DNA of 64,000 nucleotides from Clostridia bacterium (GTDB lineage: Bacteria; Bacillota; Clostridia; Oscillospirales; Acutalibacteraceae), in assembly GCA_017475765.1 (NCBI GenBank), contig JAFVEY010000017.1:1-64000 (forward strand), given 5' to 3'. The position numbers were made by a program, and so were the translations under genes. Below the pieces are notes generated by a model. That model did no database searches and was not told the origin of the DNA. It was given only the letters and a program-made list of their open reading frames with translations. Positions 24,346 to 34,168 of the stretch are shown piece by piece; the stretch's first letter is position 1; each line of letters begins with the position of its first letter.

Positions 24346-25191
24346 ATGAACAATAATTATAACAACGGCTATAATAACGGTTATCCGAACAACGGCTATA
24401 ACGGCAGCTATCCGAACAGCGGCTTCAGCGGTTATGAGAATAACGGTTATAACGGCGGCTACACCAATCTCGGATATCAAAACGGCGGCTATGGCACTCA
24501 GCCGTACAGCAGCGGAGCTACCTCCATGACGGTCGGCGATTTTGCCAGAAAGGTCTACGCTTGGATGTTCCTCGGACTCGGCATTACCTTTGCGATCGGT
24601 ATATTCCTGCTGATCAATGCTGAAATGACTGCGGCTTTTATTGTTGAACATCTGGAAGTATACTATATTCTTGCCCTTGTTGAGGTTGCTCTTGTATTCA
24701 TACTTGGATTCTTTGTCAAGAGTATGCCGTCATCAGTTTGTCTTGTCATCTTCATCGCCTATTCGGCTTTGAACGGTCTGACCATTGCACCGTCGCTGAT
24801 TATCTTCGGCGCTGAGTCCGCATTCATGGCATTTGCCGCAACCGCCTGCATCTTCGGCGGAATGTCGATTTACGGTATGCTTACCAAAAAAGATCTTTCC
24901 AGTCTCGGAACTATCCTTTTCTTCGGACTCCTCGGACTCATCGTTTTCTCATGTATCGCAATGTTTTTCAATATGCCGCTGAATGATCTTATCATCAGCC
25001 TTGTCGGTATCGCACTTTTTGTAGGCTTTACAGCTTATGACACACAGAAGATTAAAAAGTATTACAACAATCTTCAGTTCAGCGATGAGCTGCTCCAGAG
25101 ATCGGCTATTATTGCTGCACTTGATCTTTATCTTGATTTTATTAACCTGTTTCTCTATATTCTCAGACTTTTTGCACGCAGCAGAAATTAA
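24346..25191 (+). CDS. Bax inhibitor-1/YccA family membrane protein with Asn/Gly/Tyr-rich head
   Basis: 281 residues. The first 55 or so are a low-complexity cytoplasmic head made of repeats of the type NNGY, NGSYPN and NGGY. Seven membrane helices follow (about 70-280), beginning FARKVYAWMFLGLGITFAIG, as in the BI-1/YetJ/YccA family. The family's paired acidic residues are present late in the sequence (VGFTAYDTQKIKKYY and LDLYLDFINLFLYILRLF). The Bacillus homologue YetJ is a pH-sensitive calcium leak channel, so a similar role is possible. The ATG at 24346 is preferred over a TTG at 24325, which overlaps the GAAAGGA ribosome binding site. Confidence 0.9.
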   Translation: MNNNYNNGYNNGYPNNGYNGSYPNSGFSGYENNGYNGGYTNLGYQNGGYGTQPYSSGATSMTVGDFARKVYAWMFLGLGITFAIGIFLLINAEMTAAFIVEHLEVYYILALVEVALVFILGFFVKSMPSSVCLVIFIAYSALNGLTIAPSLIIFGAESAFMAFAATACIFGGMSIYGMLTKKDLSSLGTILFFGLLGLIVFSCIAMFFNMPLNDLIISLVGIALFVGFTAYDTQKIKKYYNNLQFSDELLQRSAIIAALDLYLDFINLFLYILRLFARSRN

Positions 25192-25210
25192 TGCGAATCC
25201 AAACATCCCC

Positions 25211-25246
25211 CGGCGGAGATCAAAACGGTCTCCGCCGATTTTTTTA
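25211..25246 (+). terminator. Strong terminator after the BI-1 family gene
   Basis: CGGCGGAGA and TCTCCGCCG form a 9 bp perfect stem with a nine-base loop, followed by ATTTTTTTATT. Confidence 0.9.
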
Positions 25247-25266
25247 TTCAAAAAGATGCATTATGA

Positions 25267-25295
25267 TTGATTTTTCAGACCTTATGGGGTAAAAT
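25267..25295 (+). promoter_or_regulatory. Promoter of the oligoendopeptidase gene
   Basis: TTGATT (25267-25272), 17 bases, TAAAAT (25290-25295). Confidence 0.6.
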
Positions 25296-25326
25296 AAAAA
25301 TGTATTTTTAAACAGGAGAGATGAAC

Positions 25327-27015
25327 ATGAAATTTTCCGAAATGGTATATGAACGCCCTGATATTGAAGAAGCTAAGAAGCAGGCTGAAAAAATAATCAC
25401 GGCATTTACTGATGCCGAAACCTTTGAAGATGCCGAAACCGCCTTTTTGCAATGGGATCGCTTCACGGGACATATCGACACGATGATGAGCCTTGCATAC
25501 ACAAGAAATACCATTGATACGACCGATGAATTCTATGAAAAAGAAGTGGAATATATTGATGAGCAGTCGCCGCTTTTTGCCGAAATGGAGCAGCATTTTA
25601 CAAAACTTCTGAATGAAAGCTCTTTCCGTCCGCAGCTTGAGGAAAAATACGGCAAACTGATGTTTATCAACGGAGAGATGTTTCTCCAATCCTTCTCCCC
25701 CGAAATCATTCCCGAAACACAGGAAACAAACAAGCTGGAAACCGCATATCAGAAGCTGATCGCATCCGCACAGATCGAATTTGACGGCGAAAAAAGAACG
25801 ATATCCCAGATGCGCCCGTATAAAGAATCGGCTGACGATGAAATCAGACGTGCCGCATGGCTTGCCGAAGGAGGTTTTTATCAGGAACACGGCAAGGAAC
25901 TGGACGATATCTATGACAAGATGGTGGGTCTGAGAACAGAAATGGCGAAAAAACTGGGCTTTGAGAATTTTGTAAAGCTCGGATACCTCCAGATGACAAG
26001 AAACTGCTATACTCCCGATGATATCGACAAATTCAGAAAAGCTGTTATCAGATATATTGTTCCGATCGCAGACAGACTGTACCGTGAGCAGGCAAAAAGA
26101 ACGGGTATGTCCTACCCTCTTACCTTTGCCGATTCCGCTATCAGATTCAGGGACGGAAATCCGAAGCCGCAGGGCAGCGCAGATGATATTCTCGAAACAG
26201 GCAAAGAGCTTTATCATTCGCTTTCCCCCGAAACAGCAGAATTTATTGATGTTATGTTTGAAAATGAGCTGATGGACGTTCTCAGCAAAAAGGGCAAGGC
26301 AGGCGGCGGCTACTGCACAAATTTTTCCGATTATAAAGTGCCGTTTATTTTCTCGAACTTCAACGGAACAGCCGATGATGTTGAGGTGATTACCCATGAA
26401 GCAGGTCATGCCTTTGCATTCTATATGGCAAGGAATATCGTACCTTCCGCCAATCAAAGTCCGACGTTGGAAGCCTGTGAAATTCATTCCATGACAATGG
26501 AGTTTTTTGGCTGGAGAAAGAGCGATGAATTTTTTGGCATTGACAGCAAAAAATTCCGATACAGTCATCTTTTCAGCGCCGTTACCTTTATCCCCTACGG
26601 AACGATGGTTGACCATTTTCAGCATATTGTTTACGAAAATCCAGAAATGTCACCTGAACAAAGACATGATGTGTGGAGAGAGCTTCTTAGTGTTTATATG
26701 CCGTGGATGAAGCTTGATGGATCGCCGTTCTACGGTGAAGGCAGGGGCTGGCAGCGACAAATACACATTTACGAAAATCCGTTCTACTATATCGACTATT
26801 GTCTTGCTCAGACCGCTGCACTTGAATTTTGGGTCATCATGCAGAAAAGTCACGAACAGGCATGGGAACAGTATATGCGCCTTGTCAGAAAAGCGGGAAC
26901 ACAGACATTTACGGAACTTATCGAAACAGCAGGACTGAAATCTCCGTTTGATGAAAATGCACTCCGTGAGGTTGCAGAAAGTGCAGAAAAATGGCTTGAC
27001 GAAAATCAGATATAA
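25327..27015 (+). CDS. M3 family oligoendopeptidase (PepF-like)
   Basis: 562 residues. The zinc site HEAGH lies at about residues 357-361 (VEVITHEAGHAFAFYM), with the third ligand Glu supplied in LEACEIHSMTMEFFGW about 25 residues later. The helical N-terminal half forms the channel typical of M3 enzymes. It is a cytoplasmic metallopeptidase (no signal peptide) that cuts peptides of roughly 5-20 residues, fitting use of imported peptides together with the binding lipoprotein at 22573 (inference). The ATG at 25327 is chosen because AGGAG lies 8 bases before it; the ATG at 25321 is only 2 bases from that site. Confidence 0.92.
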   Translation: MKFSEMVYERPDIEEAKKQAEKIITAFTDAETFEDAETAFLQWDRFTGHIDTMMSLAYTRNTIDTTDEFYEKEVEYIDEQSPLFAEMEQHFTKLLNESSFRPQLEEKYGKLMFINGEMFLQSFSPEIIPETQETNKLETAYQKLIASAQIEFDGEKRTISQMRPYKESADDEIRRAAWLAEGGFYQEHGKELDDIYDKMVGLRTEMAKKLGFENFVKLGYLQMTRNCYTPDDIDKFRKAVIRYIVPIADRLYREQAKRTGMSYPLTFADSAIRFRDGNPKPQGSADDILETGKELYHSLSPETAEFIDVMFENELMDVLSKKGKAGGGYCTNFSDYKVPFIFSNFNGTADDVEVITHEAGHAFAFYMARNIVPSANQSPTLEACEIHSMTMEFFGWRKSDEFFGIDSKKFRYSHLFSAVTFIPYGTMVDHFQHIVYENPEMSPEQRHDVWRELLSVYMPWMKLDGSPFYGEGRGWQRQIHIYENPFYYIDYCLAQTAALEFWVIMQKSHEQAWEQYMRLVRKAGTQTFTELIETAGLKSPFDENALREVAESAEKWLDENQI

Positions 27016-27089
27016 ACAAAAGCATCAGCGATAAATGAAGCAAAATCCGGACGGGTAAGAAAAAAGAAATGGAAACAGGAGTATGTGCC

Positions 27090-27797
27090 ATGATGAAAAA
27101 ATTTGTGGAATTTGATAATGTTTATAAACGCTATAAAATGGGCGAGGTCACGATCAATGCCGCCAACGGCGTCAGCTTCTCGATCGACGAGGGTGAATTT
27201 GCTGTTGTGGTAGGTCTCAGCGGTGCGGGAAAAACGACCGTCCTGAACATACTCGGCGGCATTGACAGCTGTGATGAAGGACGGATCATGGTCGGCGGAA
27301 AGGACATCAGTCACCTCGGCGGCAAGGAGCTTGCCTCTTACAGAAGATATGATATCGGCTTTGTGTTCCAGTTCTATAACCTTATCCCCAATCTGACGGC
27401 AAAGGAAAATGTAGAGCTTGCCACTCAGATCTGCAGAAATTCTATGGATGCAGATACTGCTCTTGATAGTGTGGGACTTTCCGAAAGAAAGAACAACTTC
27501 CCCTCTCAGCTTTCGGGCGGCGAACAACAAAGAGTTTCCATTGCACGAGCGCTTGCCAAAAAACCTAAACTGCTCCTTTGCGATGAACCAACAGGTGCGC
27601 TTGACTACAATACGGGTAAAAACATCCTGAAGCTCCTTCAGACCAAATGCCGTGAGGACGGTATGACGGTGGTGCTTATCACGCACAACTCAGCGATTAC
27701 TCCGATGGCTAACCGTGTTATCAATATGAGAAGCGGAAAAGTGATCAGCAATGTGATCAACCCGAATCCTGTTCCAATCGAACAAATCGAATGGTAA
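27090..27797 (+). CDS. ABC transporter ATP-binding protein (MacB/LolD type)
   Basis: 235 residues. Walker A is GLSGAGKTT (about residue 43), the signature LSGGEQQR, Walker [13 protein letters not shown] and the H-loop VLITHN. This sequence type pairs with FtsX-fold permeases, and such a permease gene follows 27 bases later. MacB-type systems use ATP to move extracytoplasmic proteins, lipids or antibiotics without carrying them across the inner membrane. The start at 27090 has AGGAG eight bases upstream; an ATG at 27069 lacks a ribosome binding site. Confidence 0.9.
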   Translation: MMKKFVEFDNVYKRYKMGEVTINAANGVSFSIDEGEFAVVVGLSGAGKTTVLNILGGIDSCDEGRIMVGGKDISHLGGKELASYRRYDIGFVFQFYNLIPNLTAKENVELATQICRNSMDADTALDSVGLSERKNNFPSQLSGGEQQRVSIARALAKKPKLLLCDEPTGALDYNTGKNILKLLQTKCREDGMTVVLITHNSAITPMANRVINMRSGKVISNVINPNPVPIEQIEW

Positions 27798-27824
27798 AAG
27801 ACACCAAAGCAAAGGAGGTTATAT

Positions 27825-30800
27825 ATGAAGGCGCTGAGAAAAAATATTTTCAGAGAAATTAAAAATACCAAATCACGCTTTATTTCGATTCTTGCCATTA
27901 TTGCCCTCAGTACCGGGTTTTTTACAGGCGTAAAGGCTTCCAGTCCAAGCATGATGGAAACGGGCAGGCAGTATTTTGAGGATCAGAACCTTATGGATAT
28001 ACGTCTTGTCTCTACTGTGGGATTTGACGATAACGATATCAGAAAAATCAAGGAAATGGACTGCACCGTTGATGTGATGCCGTCCTATATGGCTGATCTG
28101 ATCATCTCTCAGGATAATATTGATACGACTGTGAGGGTCTATTCCCTTCCCGAAAAGACAGACACCAACGACCGGATCATCAACGAGCCTGTGGTTGTCG
28201 AGGGCAGACTGCCGCAAAAAAGCGGCGAGTGTGTAATCGAGAGTTATTATTACAATATTTCCGACTATCATATCGGCGATACGATAAAATTTAATGAAAA
28301 GGTTCAGGGTAAAGATACTGCCGATACTATCAAAAATCTGGAATATAAAATAACAGGTGTTGTTTATACTCCTGTGCATATTACATATCAGCGTGGCAAT
28401 ACTACTGTCGGCGATGGCTCGGTAAGTTTTTTTATCATGGTTCCTTCCGATGAATTTATTTCGGAACGATACACCAATGTTTATGTAACGACTACCGCCG
28501 GCGAAAGCGGCTATTCCGATCTGTCTGATGAATATAAAGAGCTGATCGAAGCGCAGACCGAGGAATATGAAAACCTCTCAAAAGACAGGATCAGAGAGTT
28601 TAACGACACAACGCTCAAAGATGCCCGACAGGAGCTTGATGATGCCAAAAAGGAATATGCCGACAAAAAAGCTGAGGCAGAAAAAGAAATATCCGACGGT
28701 ATCAAAAAACTCGCCGACGGTGAAAAGGAACTCAATGACAAACTGCTGGAAGCAGAAGAAAAACTAGCTCAGGGCGAAAAGGAACTGGAAGAATCCAAAG
28801 CGAAACTTTCTGACGGTCAGAAGGAATATGCTGACGGTATCGAGGATGCCAAAAACAAACTTGCCGATGCTCAGCAGCAGTACAGCGACGGAAAAACAGC
28901 ATATTCAAAGGCTAAACTGGAATATGATACCGAAATTGCCAAAGCTCAGAATCAGCTCAATGCGGCAGAAACCGAATATAATACACAATACAGCCTTTTT
29001 TACGGCACTACAAAACCACAGGCTGAAACAAGGCTAACCCTTCTGAAAACAGGAATTGACCTTTGTAACGAAGGCATTGACAAAGCCGAACAGGAAATTC
29101 AAAAGCTGACAGACCGTCTTGAATCTCCGCTTCAGATCGGCGAAAGTATTGAAGTCAGTCTTGATCCTGATGAAAAAATCAATGAGCAGATCGACTCCCT
29201 CAACGAAAAACTCAAAGAATATCGTCAGAAGCTGGACGAATATCAAAAGCAGTATGACGAGGGTATAAAACAGCTTGCTGAAGGAGAAAAAAAGCTGAAC
29301 AAAGCCAAAGACCAGCTTGATGACGCAAAGAGTCAGTTTGAGGAAAAGAAACTGGAGGGCGCTCAGAAGCTTAACGAAGCTCAGATACAGCTTGATGAAG
29401 CACAAAGCAAGCTCGATATCGGAAAGCTGGAATATGAAACGGCTATGAATACCGGACTGCTTGAGCTGCAGGCTGCACAGACGATGATCTCGGAAGGCGA
29501 AAAAGAACTTGAAAACGGAAGATCAGAGCTTGAAAAGCAAAAGGCGGCCGGACTTCAGGCTTTGAAGGAGGGCAGAGAAAAGCTCGCAACGGGAAAGGCA
29601 GAAGCCCGAACAAAGCTCAATGAGGCAGAAACAAAGCTGAAGGATGCCGAAAAAACAATCGACAAGCTACAAGATGCAAAATGGTATGTTTATGACAGAG
29701 ACAGCAACCCCGGATATTCCAATCTGGAGGAGGATGCGCTGAGAGTGGATAATGTTGCGACCGTCTTCCCTATCTTCTTCCTTTTGGTGGCTGCTCTTGT
29801 TTGTCTGACGACAATGACAAGAATGGTGGAGGAAAGAAGAACAGAAATTGGTACTCTTAAGGCTTTAGGATATTCCAATCTGTCGATTGCGGCTAAATAT
29901 TTTATTTATGCTGCTTTGGCTGCCGTTGCCGGAAGCGTGATTGGAGCGGCGATAGGAATTGCCACTTTACCGTTTATCATTATAGATACCTATTCAATGA
30001 TGTACACCCTGCCGACGACAAAGCTGGTTATCCCATGGGACAGCTTTGCTTTTTCTGCCGGAACGGGCATACTCTGCACCTGTTTGGTTGCAACCATCGC
30101 CTGCTTCGGTGAGTTGAAAATCCGACCCGCAACTCTTATGCGCCCGAAAGCGCCGAAACCCGGAAAGCGCATCCTTTTGGAGCATATCACACCGCTTTGG
30201 AAACACATGAATTTTACCTCCAAAGTGACAGCAAGAAATCTTTTCCGGTATAAGGCAAGATTTTTGATGACGGTGATCGGCGTGGCAGGCTGTACGGCGC
30301 TTATCATCGGCGGTCTGGGACTCAAGGATTCCATTACCGTCATTGCTGACAGACAATATAAGGAAATATCCATATACGACGAGATCTATGCGCTTTCCGA
30401 GGCAGGAACGGCTGACGAAAAGGCTTATCTGATGTCGCAGTTCCATGCAGACAAAAGATTTTCGGAAACACTACTGGTTTCTCAGAACTGGACGACATTT
30501 TCCTATAACAATAATCGAAATAAGCTGAATCTCCGTGCCATTATCGGCGAAAATAACGAACAGTTTGAGAAAATTTTCATACTCCGTGACCGGCAGACCC
30601 ATGAAAAAATCGAACTGGACAATAACGGTATCGTCATCAACGAACGTCTTGCAGAGGTGATTGGCGCAAAGCTCGGAGATACTGTCAGCTTCACTTTGAA
30701 TGATGATCCCTATACCGCCAAGGTTACGGGCATTACCGAAAACTATGCAGGTAACTTTATGTATATGACGCCCGAATTTTATCAGCGGCTGACAGGCAAG

Positions 30801-31355
30801 GAAACGGAATATAATATTGTTTATACACAGGTTGCTCCCGAAGCCAAAAGCAATGAGCGTGAAATTGCCAATGAATGGATGCAGAATGAAGATATTGTTA
30901 CTGTGTCCATGCTGAATGAACAGCTTGATTCCATACTCGATATGCTGGATTCGCTGAATGTCATCGTTTTTGTACTTGTAATATGCGCAGGTCTTCTGGC
31001 TGTGGTGGTTCTCTATAATCTTACCAATATCAACATTGCCGAGCGAGTCCGTGAAATTGCAACCATCAAGGTTCTGGGCTTCTACAACAGCGAAACCGCC
31101 AATTATATATACCGAGAAAACATAATCCTTACAATTGTCGGAGCAGGTGTCGGACTGCCTCTCGGAAAACTTTTGGCGACATTTATTGTTATGGCGATTC
31201 AGATGGATATGGTAATGTATCCGCAGCAGGTCAACTTTATCAGTTATTTTATAGGCTTTGCCCTGACATTGATATTCTCTATGCTTGTCAACTTTATTAT
31301 GTATTTCAAAATGAAAAAGATCAGCATGGTAGAATCTCTCAAATCAATCGAATAA
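27825..31355 (+). CDS. FtsX-type ABC permease with long coiled-coil insertion
   Basis: 1176 residues, well above the 400-800 typical of MacB-type permeases. The N-terminal helix (about 18-40) leads to an external domain (about 45-235), then about 380 residues (240-620) of almost pure coiled coil rich in Glu, Lys, Gln and Ala with recurring EKEL, DAK and AEEKLAQGEKELEESKAKLS type heptads. The first FtsX domain (about 645-775; TMTRMVEERRTEIGTLKALG) and a second membrane/external unit ending in another FtsX domain (about 990-1176; ERVREIATIKVLGFYNSETA) follow. Coiled-coil insertions are known in this Firmicutes permease group, so the protein probably reaches out into the wall. The ATG at 27825 has a strong AAAGGAGGTT. 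Confidence 0.9.
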   Translation: MKALRKNIFREIKNTKSRFISILAIIALSTGFFTGVKASSPSMMETGRQYFEDQNLMDIRLVSTVGFDDNDIRKIKEMDCTVDVMPSYMADLIISQDNIDTTVRVYSLPEKTDTNDRIINEPVVVEGRLPQKSGECVIESYYYNISDYHIGDTIKFNEKVQGKDTADTIKNLEYKITGVVYTPVHITYQRGNTTVGDGSVSFFIMVPSDEFISERYTNVYVTTTAGESGYSDLSDEYKELIEAQTEEYENLSKDRIREFNDTTLKDARQELDDAKKEYADKKAEAEKEISDGIKKLADGEKELNDKLLEAEEKLAQGEKELEESKAKLSDGQKEYADGIEDAKNKLADAQQQYSDGKTAYSKAKLEYDTEIAKAQNQLNAAETEYNTQYSLFYGTTKPQAETRLTLLKTGIDLCNEGIDKAEQEIQKLTDRLESPLQIGESIEVSLDPDEKINEQIDSLNEKLKEYRQKLDEYQKQYDEGIKQLAEGEKKLNKAKDQLDDAKSQFEEKKLEGAQKLNEAQIQLDEAQSKLDIGKLEYETAMNTGLLELQAAQTMISEGEKELENGRSELEKQKAAGLQALKEGREKLATGKAEARTKLNEAETKLKDAEKTIDKLQDAKWYVYDRDSNPGYSNLEEDALRVDNVATVFPIFFLLVAALVCLTTMTRMVEERRTEIGTLKALGYSNLSIAAKYFIYAALAAVAGSVIGAAIGIATLPFIIIDTYSMMYTLPTTKLVIPWDSFAFSAGTGILCTCLVATIACFGELKIRPATLMRPKAPKPGKRILLEHITPLWKHMNFTSKVTARNLFRYKARFLMTVIGVAGCTALIIGGLGLKDSITVIADRQYKEISIYDEIYALSEAGTADEKAYLMSQFHADKRFSETLLVSQNWTTFSYNNNRNKLNLRAIIGENNEQFEKIFILRDRQTHEKIELDNNGIVINERLAEVIGAKLGDTVSFTLNDDPYTAKVTGITENYAGNFMYMTPEFYQRLTGKETEYNIVYTQVAPEAKSNEREIANEWMQNEDIVTVSMLNEQLDSILDMLDSLNVIVFVLVICAGLLAVVVLYNLTNINIAERVREIATIKVLGFYNSETANYIYRENIILTIVGAGVGLPLGKLLATFIVMAIQMDMVMYPQQVNFISYFIGFALTLIFSMLVNFIMYFKMKKISMVESLKSIE

Positions 31356-31361
31356 CATCAA

Positions 31362-31392
31362 AGATCCCGGAACCATCATGATTCCGGGATCT
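31362..31392. terminator. Terminator between convergent genes
   Basis: AGATCCCGGAA and TTCCGGGATCT form an 11 bp perfect stem. T-rich sequence follows in both directions (GCTGTTTTG on plus, TTGATGTTATT on minus), so it can serve both the ABC permease and the CAP protein gene. Confidence 0.75.
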
Positions 31393-31420
31393 GCTGTTTT
31401 GATTCAATTTTCATTATTCG

Positions 31421-33322
31421 TCAGTCGGAGAACATCTGTGTCCAGTTAAGACCATTGATTCCTATGCCGACTTTTGTATATTTAGGATTCAGAATATTTG
31501 TTTTGTGACCAGATGAATTCATCCAACCTGTCATAACTGCCTGTACTGTCGGATAACCCCATGCGATATTTTCGGCAACCTTTGATGTATAATCAACGCC
31601 GTACTCATCAAGGATGGTAAAGCATGAGCTGCCGTCGGGACGGGTGTGGGAGTACTTTTCTTCAATTTCTTCTGCTCTTATTGCCGCAACGTAAACGAGA
31701 TCCGTATCCAGCTTGACAGCGGCTACACCTGCCTTTGCTCTTTCTGCATTGATCAGCTTCAGTTCGTCATAAACACTTTGAGGAATTGATGTCGTAACAT
31801 TGAAAGTTTTTGTTGTCACCTTATTGCTGACCTTTGTATAGATCATAACATTATATGTACCCACCTCACGGGGTCTGAAGCTGACTTCACGAAGTGTGCT
31901 GTAATTTTTAAGCATCGTCCAAGAAGATGCCGTTGATTTTTTATAATATACTGCATACTGTGCGGAGCTTCCGGCATTGTCGGCTGTGATTTTTGTTGCT
32001 GAGCCGTAATTGATGGAAATATTCTGATTGGTATTGGCAGCAGCAGAACTCTGTTGAGTCGTCTTTGTATCTGAAGCGGTTGTCTGTTTTTCAACGGTTG
32101 TTACCGAGTACATTTTATCTGCTGTTTTTCCGGCAAAATCCTTAACGGTAATTTTGATGGTATAAACACCTTTTTCTGTGAGCTTGACGCTTGTGCTGGC
32201 TGTGGTGCTGAAAGTCTTTATCGTTTTCCATGCACCGCTGCCGAGTCTGTAATAGTAAGCGTATGTATAGGGCTGTGTTCCGCCGCTTGCAGATGCCTTT
32301 GCTGTGACGGTTGTACCCTTATCGACAAGATTTGTCGAACTGATTGTTGATGTATTGGTAAGCGTTTTTCCCGTTACATATTTTGAAGTAACGGTCAGGA
32401 TCTTGGTGACTGTTTTGCCTGTGTGATCCTTGACAATCGTTTTGATCTTATATGTTCCCACCTTCGGGAGCTTGACGCTTGCGGTGGCTGTCTTGGTATA
32501 GCCTGAAATGGTCGTATAATTTGTTCCGTCAGCAGAATAGTAATAGGCGTACTGATACGGAGCTGTTCCGCCTGTTGCCTTGCCTGTAATCTTGAGTGCC
32601 GTTCCGAGATTGACGGATGAAGCAGCAACCGTTGAAGTATTGCTGAGGGCTGCCGATGACTTACTTGTTACCGTTACATTAAAGGTTTTGGTAACAGTCT
32701 TGCCTGCCTTATCCTTAACGATACATTGTACGGTATAATAGCCGGCAGAAGGCAGTTTGACAGAAACGCTGGATGTTGTCGAATATGTCTTGATGGTTTT
32801 CTGTGCGCCGTCCTGAATCTTGTAGTAGTAAGCATAGGTATAAGGCTTTGTTCCGCCGCTTGCCTTTGCTGTTATATTAAAGGTTTTGCCGAGAGTAACC
32901 GTTGTTGCGCTTATTGTTGAGCTGTTGGACAAAGCGACATACTGTTCTTTGGATGTAAATGTGACATCGCAGTAGATTTGCTTGTTCAGCTTATCCTTTG
33001 CATATACTCTTACAGTATATGTTCCGGCTGAAGCAACCTTAAAGCTTGCTGTCGTTGCTGTGCTGAAATTCTTTAATATCACCCAGCTTCCGCTGTTGAC
33101 TTTATACATATATTTATACTGATAAGGTGCTGTTCCGTTTGCAGCCGAAGCCTTGATCGTGGCAGTAGCTCCCACATAAGAAGAGGTTGTTGTTACCGTA
33201 GCGTTGACCTTCATTCCTGCAGCAGCGTCTGCGGGAATGGATATAGCCGGACAGACAAAAATGATTGCCAAAATCATTACAATAATAGCTGCCAGCGATT
33301 TGTTTTTATTTACTGTACTCAT
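31421..33322 (-). CDS. secreted CAP-domain protein with five Ig-like repeats
   Basis: 633 residues. A signal peptide (about 1-36) is followed by five repeats of about 90 residues (about 38-125, 128-220, 222-312, 315-410, 428-510). The first four share a core GGTxPYxYAYYY or close variant (APYQYKYMYK in the first) and end in a VKDxxGKTVTK-like strand, as in triple-tyrosine or PKD-like modules; the fifth is more diverged. The C-terminal CAP/SCP domain (about 515-633) contains LINAERAKAGVAAV, SHTRPDGSSCF, AENIAWG and HKTNILNPKYTKVGIG. The extracellular function of bacterial CAP proteins is mostly unknown. There is no sorting signal, so it is probably released or held by its repeats. The start at 33322 has AGAGGAGGCAG upstream. 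Confidence 0.88.
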   Translation of the reverse strand: MSTVNKNKSLAAIIVMILAIIFVCPAISIPADAAAGMKVNATVTTTSSYVGATATIKASAANGTAPYQYKYMYKVNSGSWVILKNFSTATTASFKVASAGTYTVRVYAKDKLNKQIYCDVTFTSKEQYVALSNSSTISATTVTLGKTFNITAKASGGTKPYTYAYYYKIQDGAQKTIKTYSTTSSVSVKLPSAGYYTVQCIVKDKAGKTVTKTFNVTVTSKSSAALSNTSTVAASSVNLGTALKITGKATGGTAPYQYAYYYSADGTNYTTISGYTKTATASVKLPKVGTYKIKTIVKDHTGKTVTKILTVTSKYVTGKTLTNTSTISSTNLVDKGTTVTAKASASGGTQPYTYAYYYRLGSGAWKTIKTFSTTASTSVKLTEKGVYTIKITVKDFAGKTADKMYSVTTVEKQTTASDTKTTQQSSAAANTNQNISINYGSATKITADNAGSSAQYAVYYKKSTASSWTMLKNYSTLREVSFRPREVGTYNVMIYTKVSNKVTTKTFNVTTSIPQSVYDELKLINAERAKAGVAAVKLDTDLVYVAAIRAEEIEEKYSHTRPDGSSCFTILDEYGVDYTSKVAENIAWGYPTVQAVMTGWMNSSGHKTNILNPKYTKVGIGINGLNWTQMFSD

Positions 33323-33385
33323 AGCGCTGCCTCCTCTTTGTTAATAATGCACATAAAACCATTAACATATTGATTATTTTTCTAA

Positions 33386-33414
33386 ATTATAACATCTAAA
33401 ACTCATCCTTTCAA
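33386..33414 (-). promoter_or_regulatory. Promoter of the CAP-domain protein gene
   Basis: On the minus strand TTGAAA (33409-33414), 17 bases, TATAAT (33386-33391) with an upstream TGT (extended -10). Confidence 0.75.
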
Positions 33415-33525
33415 TGTTTATTTTTTCTAAATTAATATAATTTACAAAAAGTTCTAAATTTATTAACTTTTTATTAACAGTTTAAAATAAGCAAATAATA
33501 TTTCAAAAAACTGTTCAATTTTGAT

Positions 33526-33541
33526 ATTATGTGTTATAATG
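33526..33541 (+). promoter_or_regulatory. Extended -10 promoter of the DUF4364 gene
   Basis: TATAAT at 33535-33540 preceded by TGT; the -35 area is weak (TGTTCA at 33512-33517). The 16 bases ATTATGTGTTATAATG also occur at 47200-47215 ahead of the pyrophosphatase gene. Confidence 0.6.
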
Positions 33542-33568
33542 GTGGTATATCTTCAGGAGGTATTATCA

Positions 33569-34168
33569 ATGGATTATGATGCTTTCGCTGCAGGCGTTGA
33601 ACCGGGCGGTCTCAGAAATACAAACGAAATCGGAATACTGATCTGCTATATTCTCGATAAAGCGGACAGACCTTTTCCTCAGAGTGATTTGATAGAAGTG
33701 ATACAGTCCAACGGAATGGCGAATTATTTTGAAACAACTTCTGCTCTTTCGGAGCTGATACGCTGCGGTAATATCGTTTATGACGATGAAGAGCAAACGG
33801 TGCTGTCTATCAGCAAAGAAGGAAGACTGATTTCAAAATTGCTCAATAATGAGCTTTCTTTGTCGATTCGTCAGAAAGCTGTTTCTGCCACAATGAAACT
33901 GGCTGAAAAGCGTAAAATTGAACAGGAAAATCCGGTTGTGATTACCAAAGCCGATGACGGAGGATATAACGTCAGTTTGCGTATCACTGACGGTATCAGG
34001 GATCTGATGAAGATGGAGGTATTTGTTCCAGATAAAAAGGACGCCAATCTTGTCAAAAGAAATTTTCATAGCAATCCCGAAAGGCTGTACTCCATCATGC
34101 TTGCAGCAATCGTAGGTGAAAAAGAAATGGTCAATGAGGCGCTCAAGGAGTTGAAAAATGAATCATAA
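33569..34168 (+). CDS. DUF4364 family protein
   Basis: 199 residues. It matches DUF4364: LRNTNEIGILICYILDKADR at the N-terminus looks like the first helices of a winged-helix domain (about 15-95), followed by a mixed region with DGGYNVSLRITDG. Such proteins are widespread in Clostridia and are thought to be transcription regulators, without proof. The ATG at 33569 has TTCAGGAGGTATTA upstream; earlier in-frame codons lie in the promoter. Its last 11 bases overlap the next gene. Confidence 0.85.
   Translation: MDYDAFAAGVEPGGLRNTNEIGILICYILDKADRPFPQSDLIEVIQSNGMANYFETTSALSELIRCGNIVYDDEEQTVLSISKEGRLISKLLNNELSLSIRQKAVSATMKLAEKRKIEQENPVVITKADDGGYNVSLRITDGIRDLMKMEVFVPDKKDANLVKRNFHSNPERLYSIMLAAIVGEKEMVNEALKELKNES

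Noticed and set aside
25282..26625. Long open frame on the minus strand opposite the oligoendopeptidase
   Set aside because: It overlaps a clear M3 peptidase gene, has no ribosome binding site, and its composition (many Cys, Phe, His) is typical of an antisense shadow.
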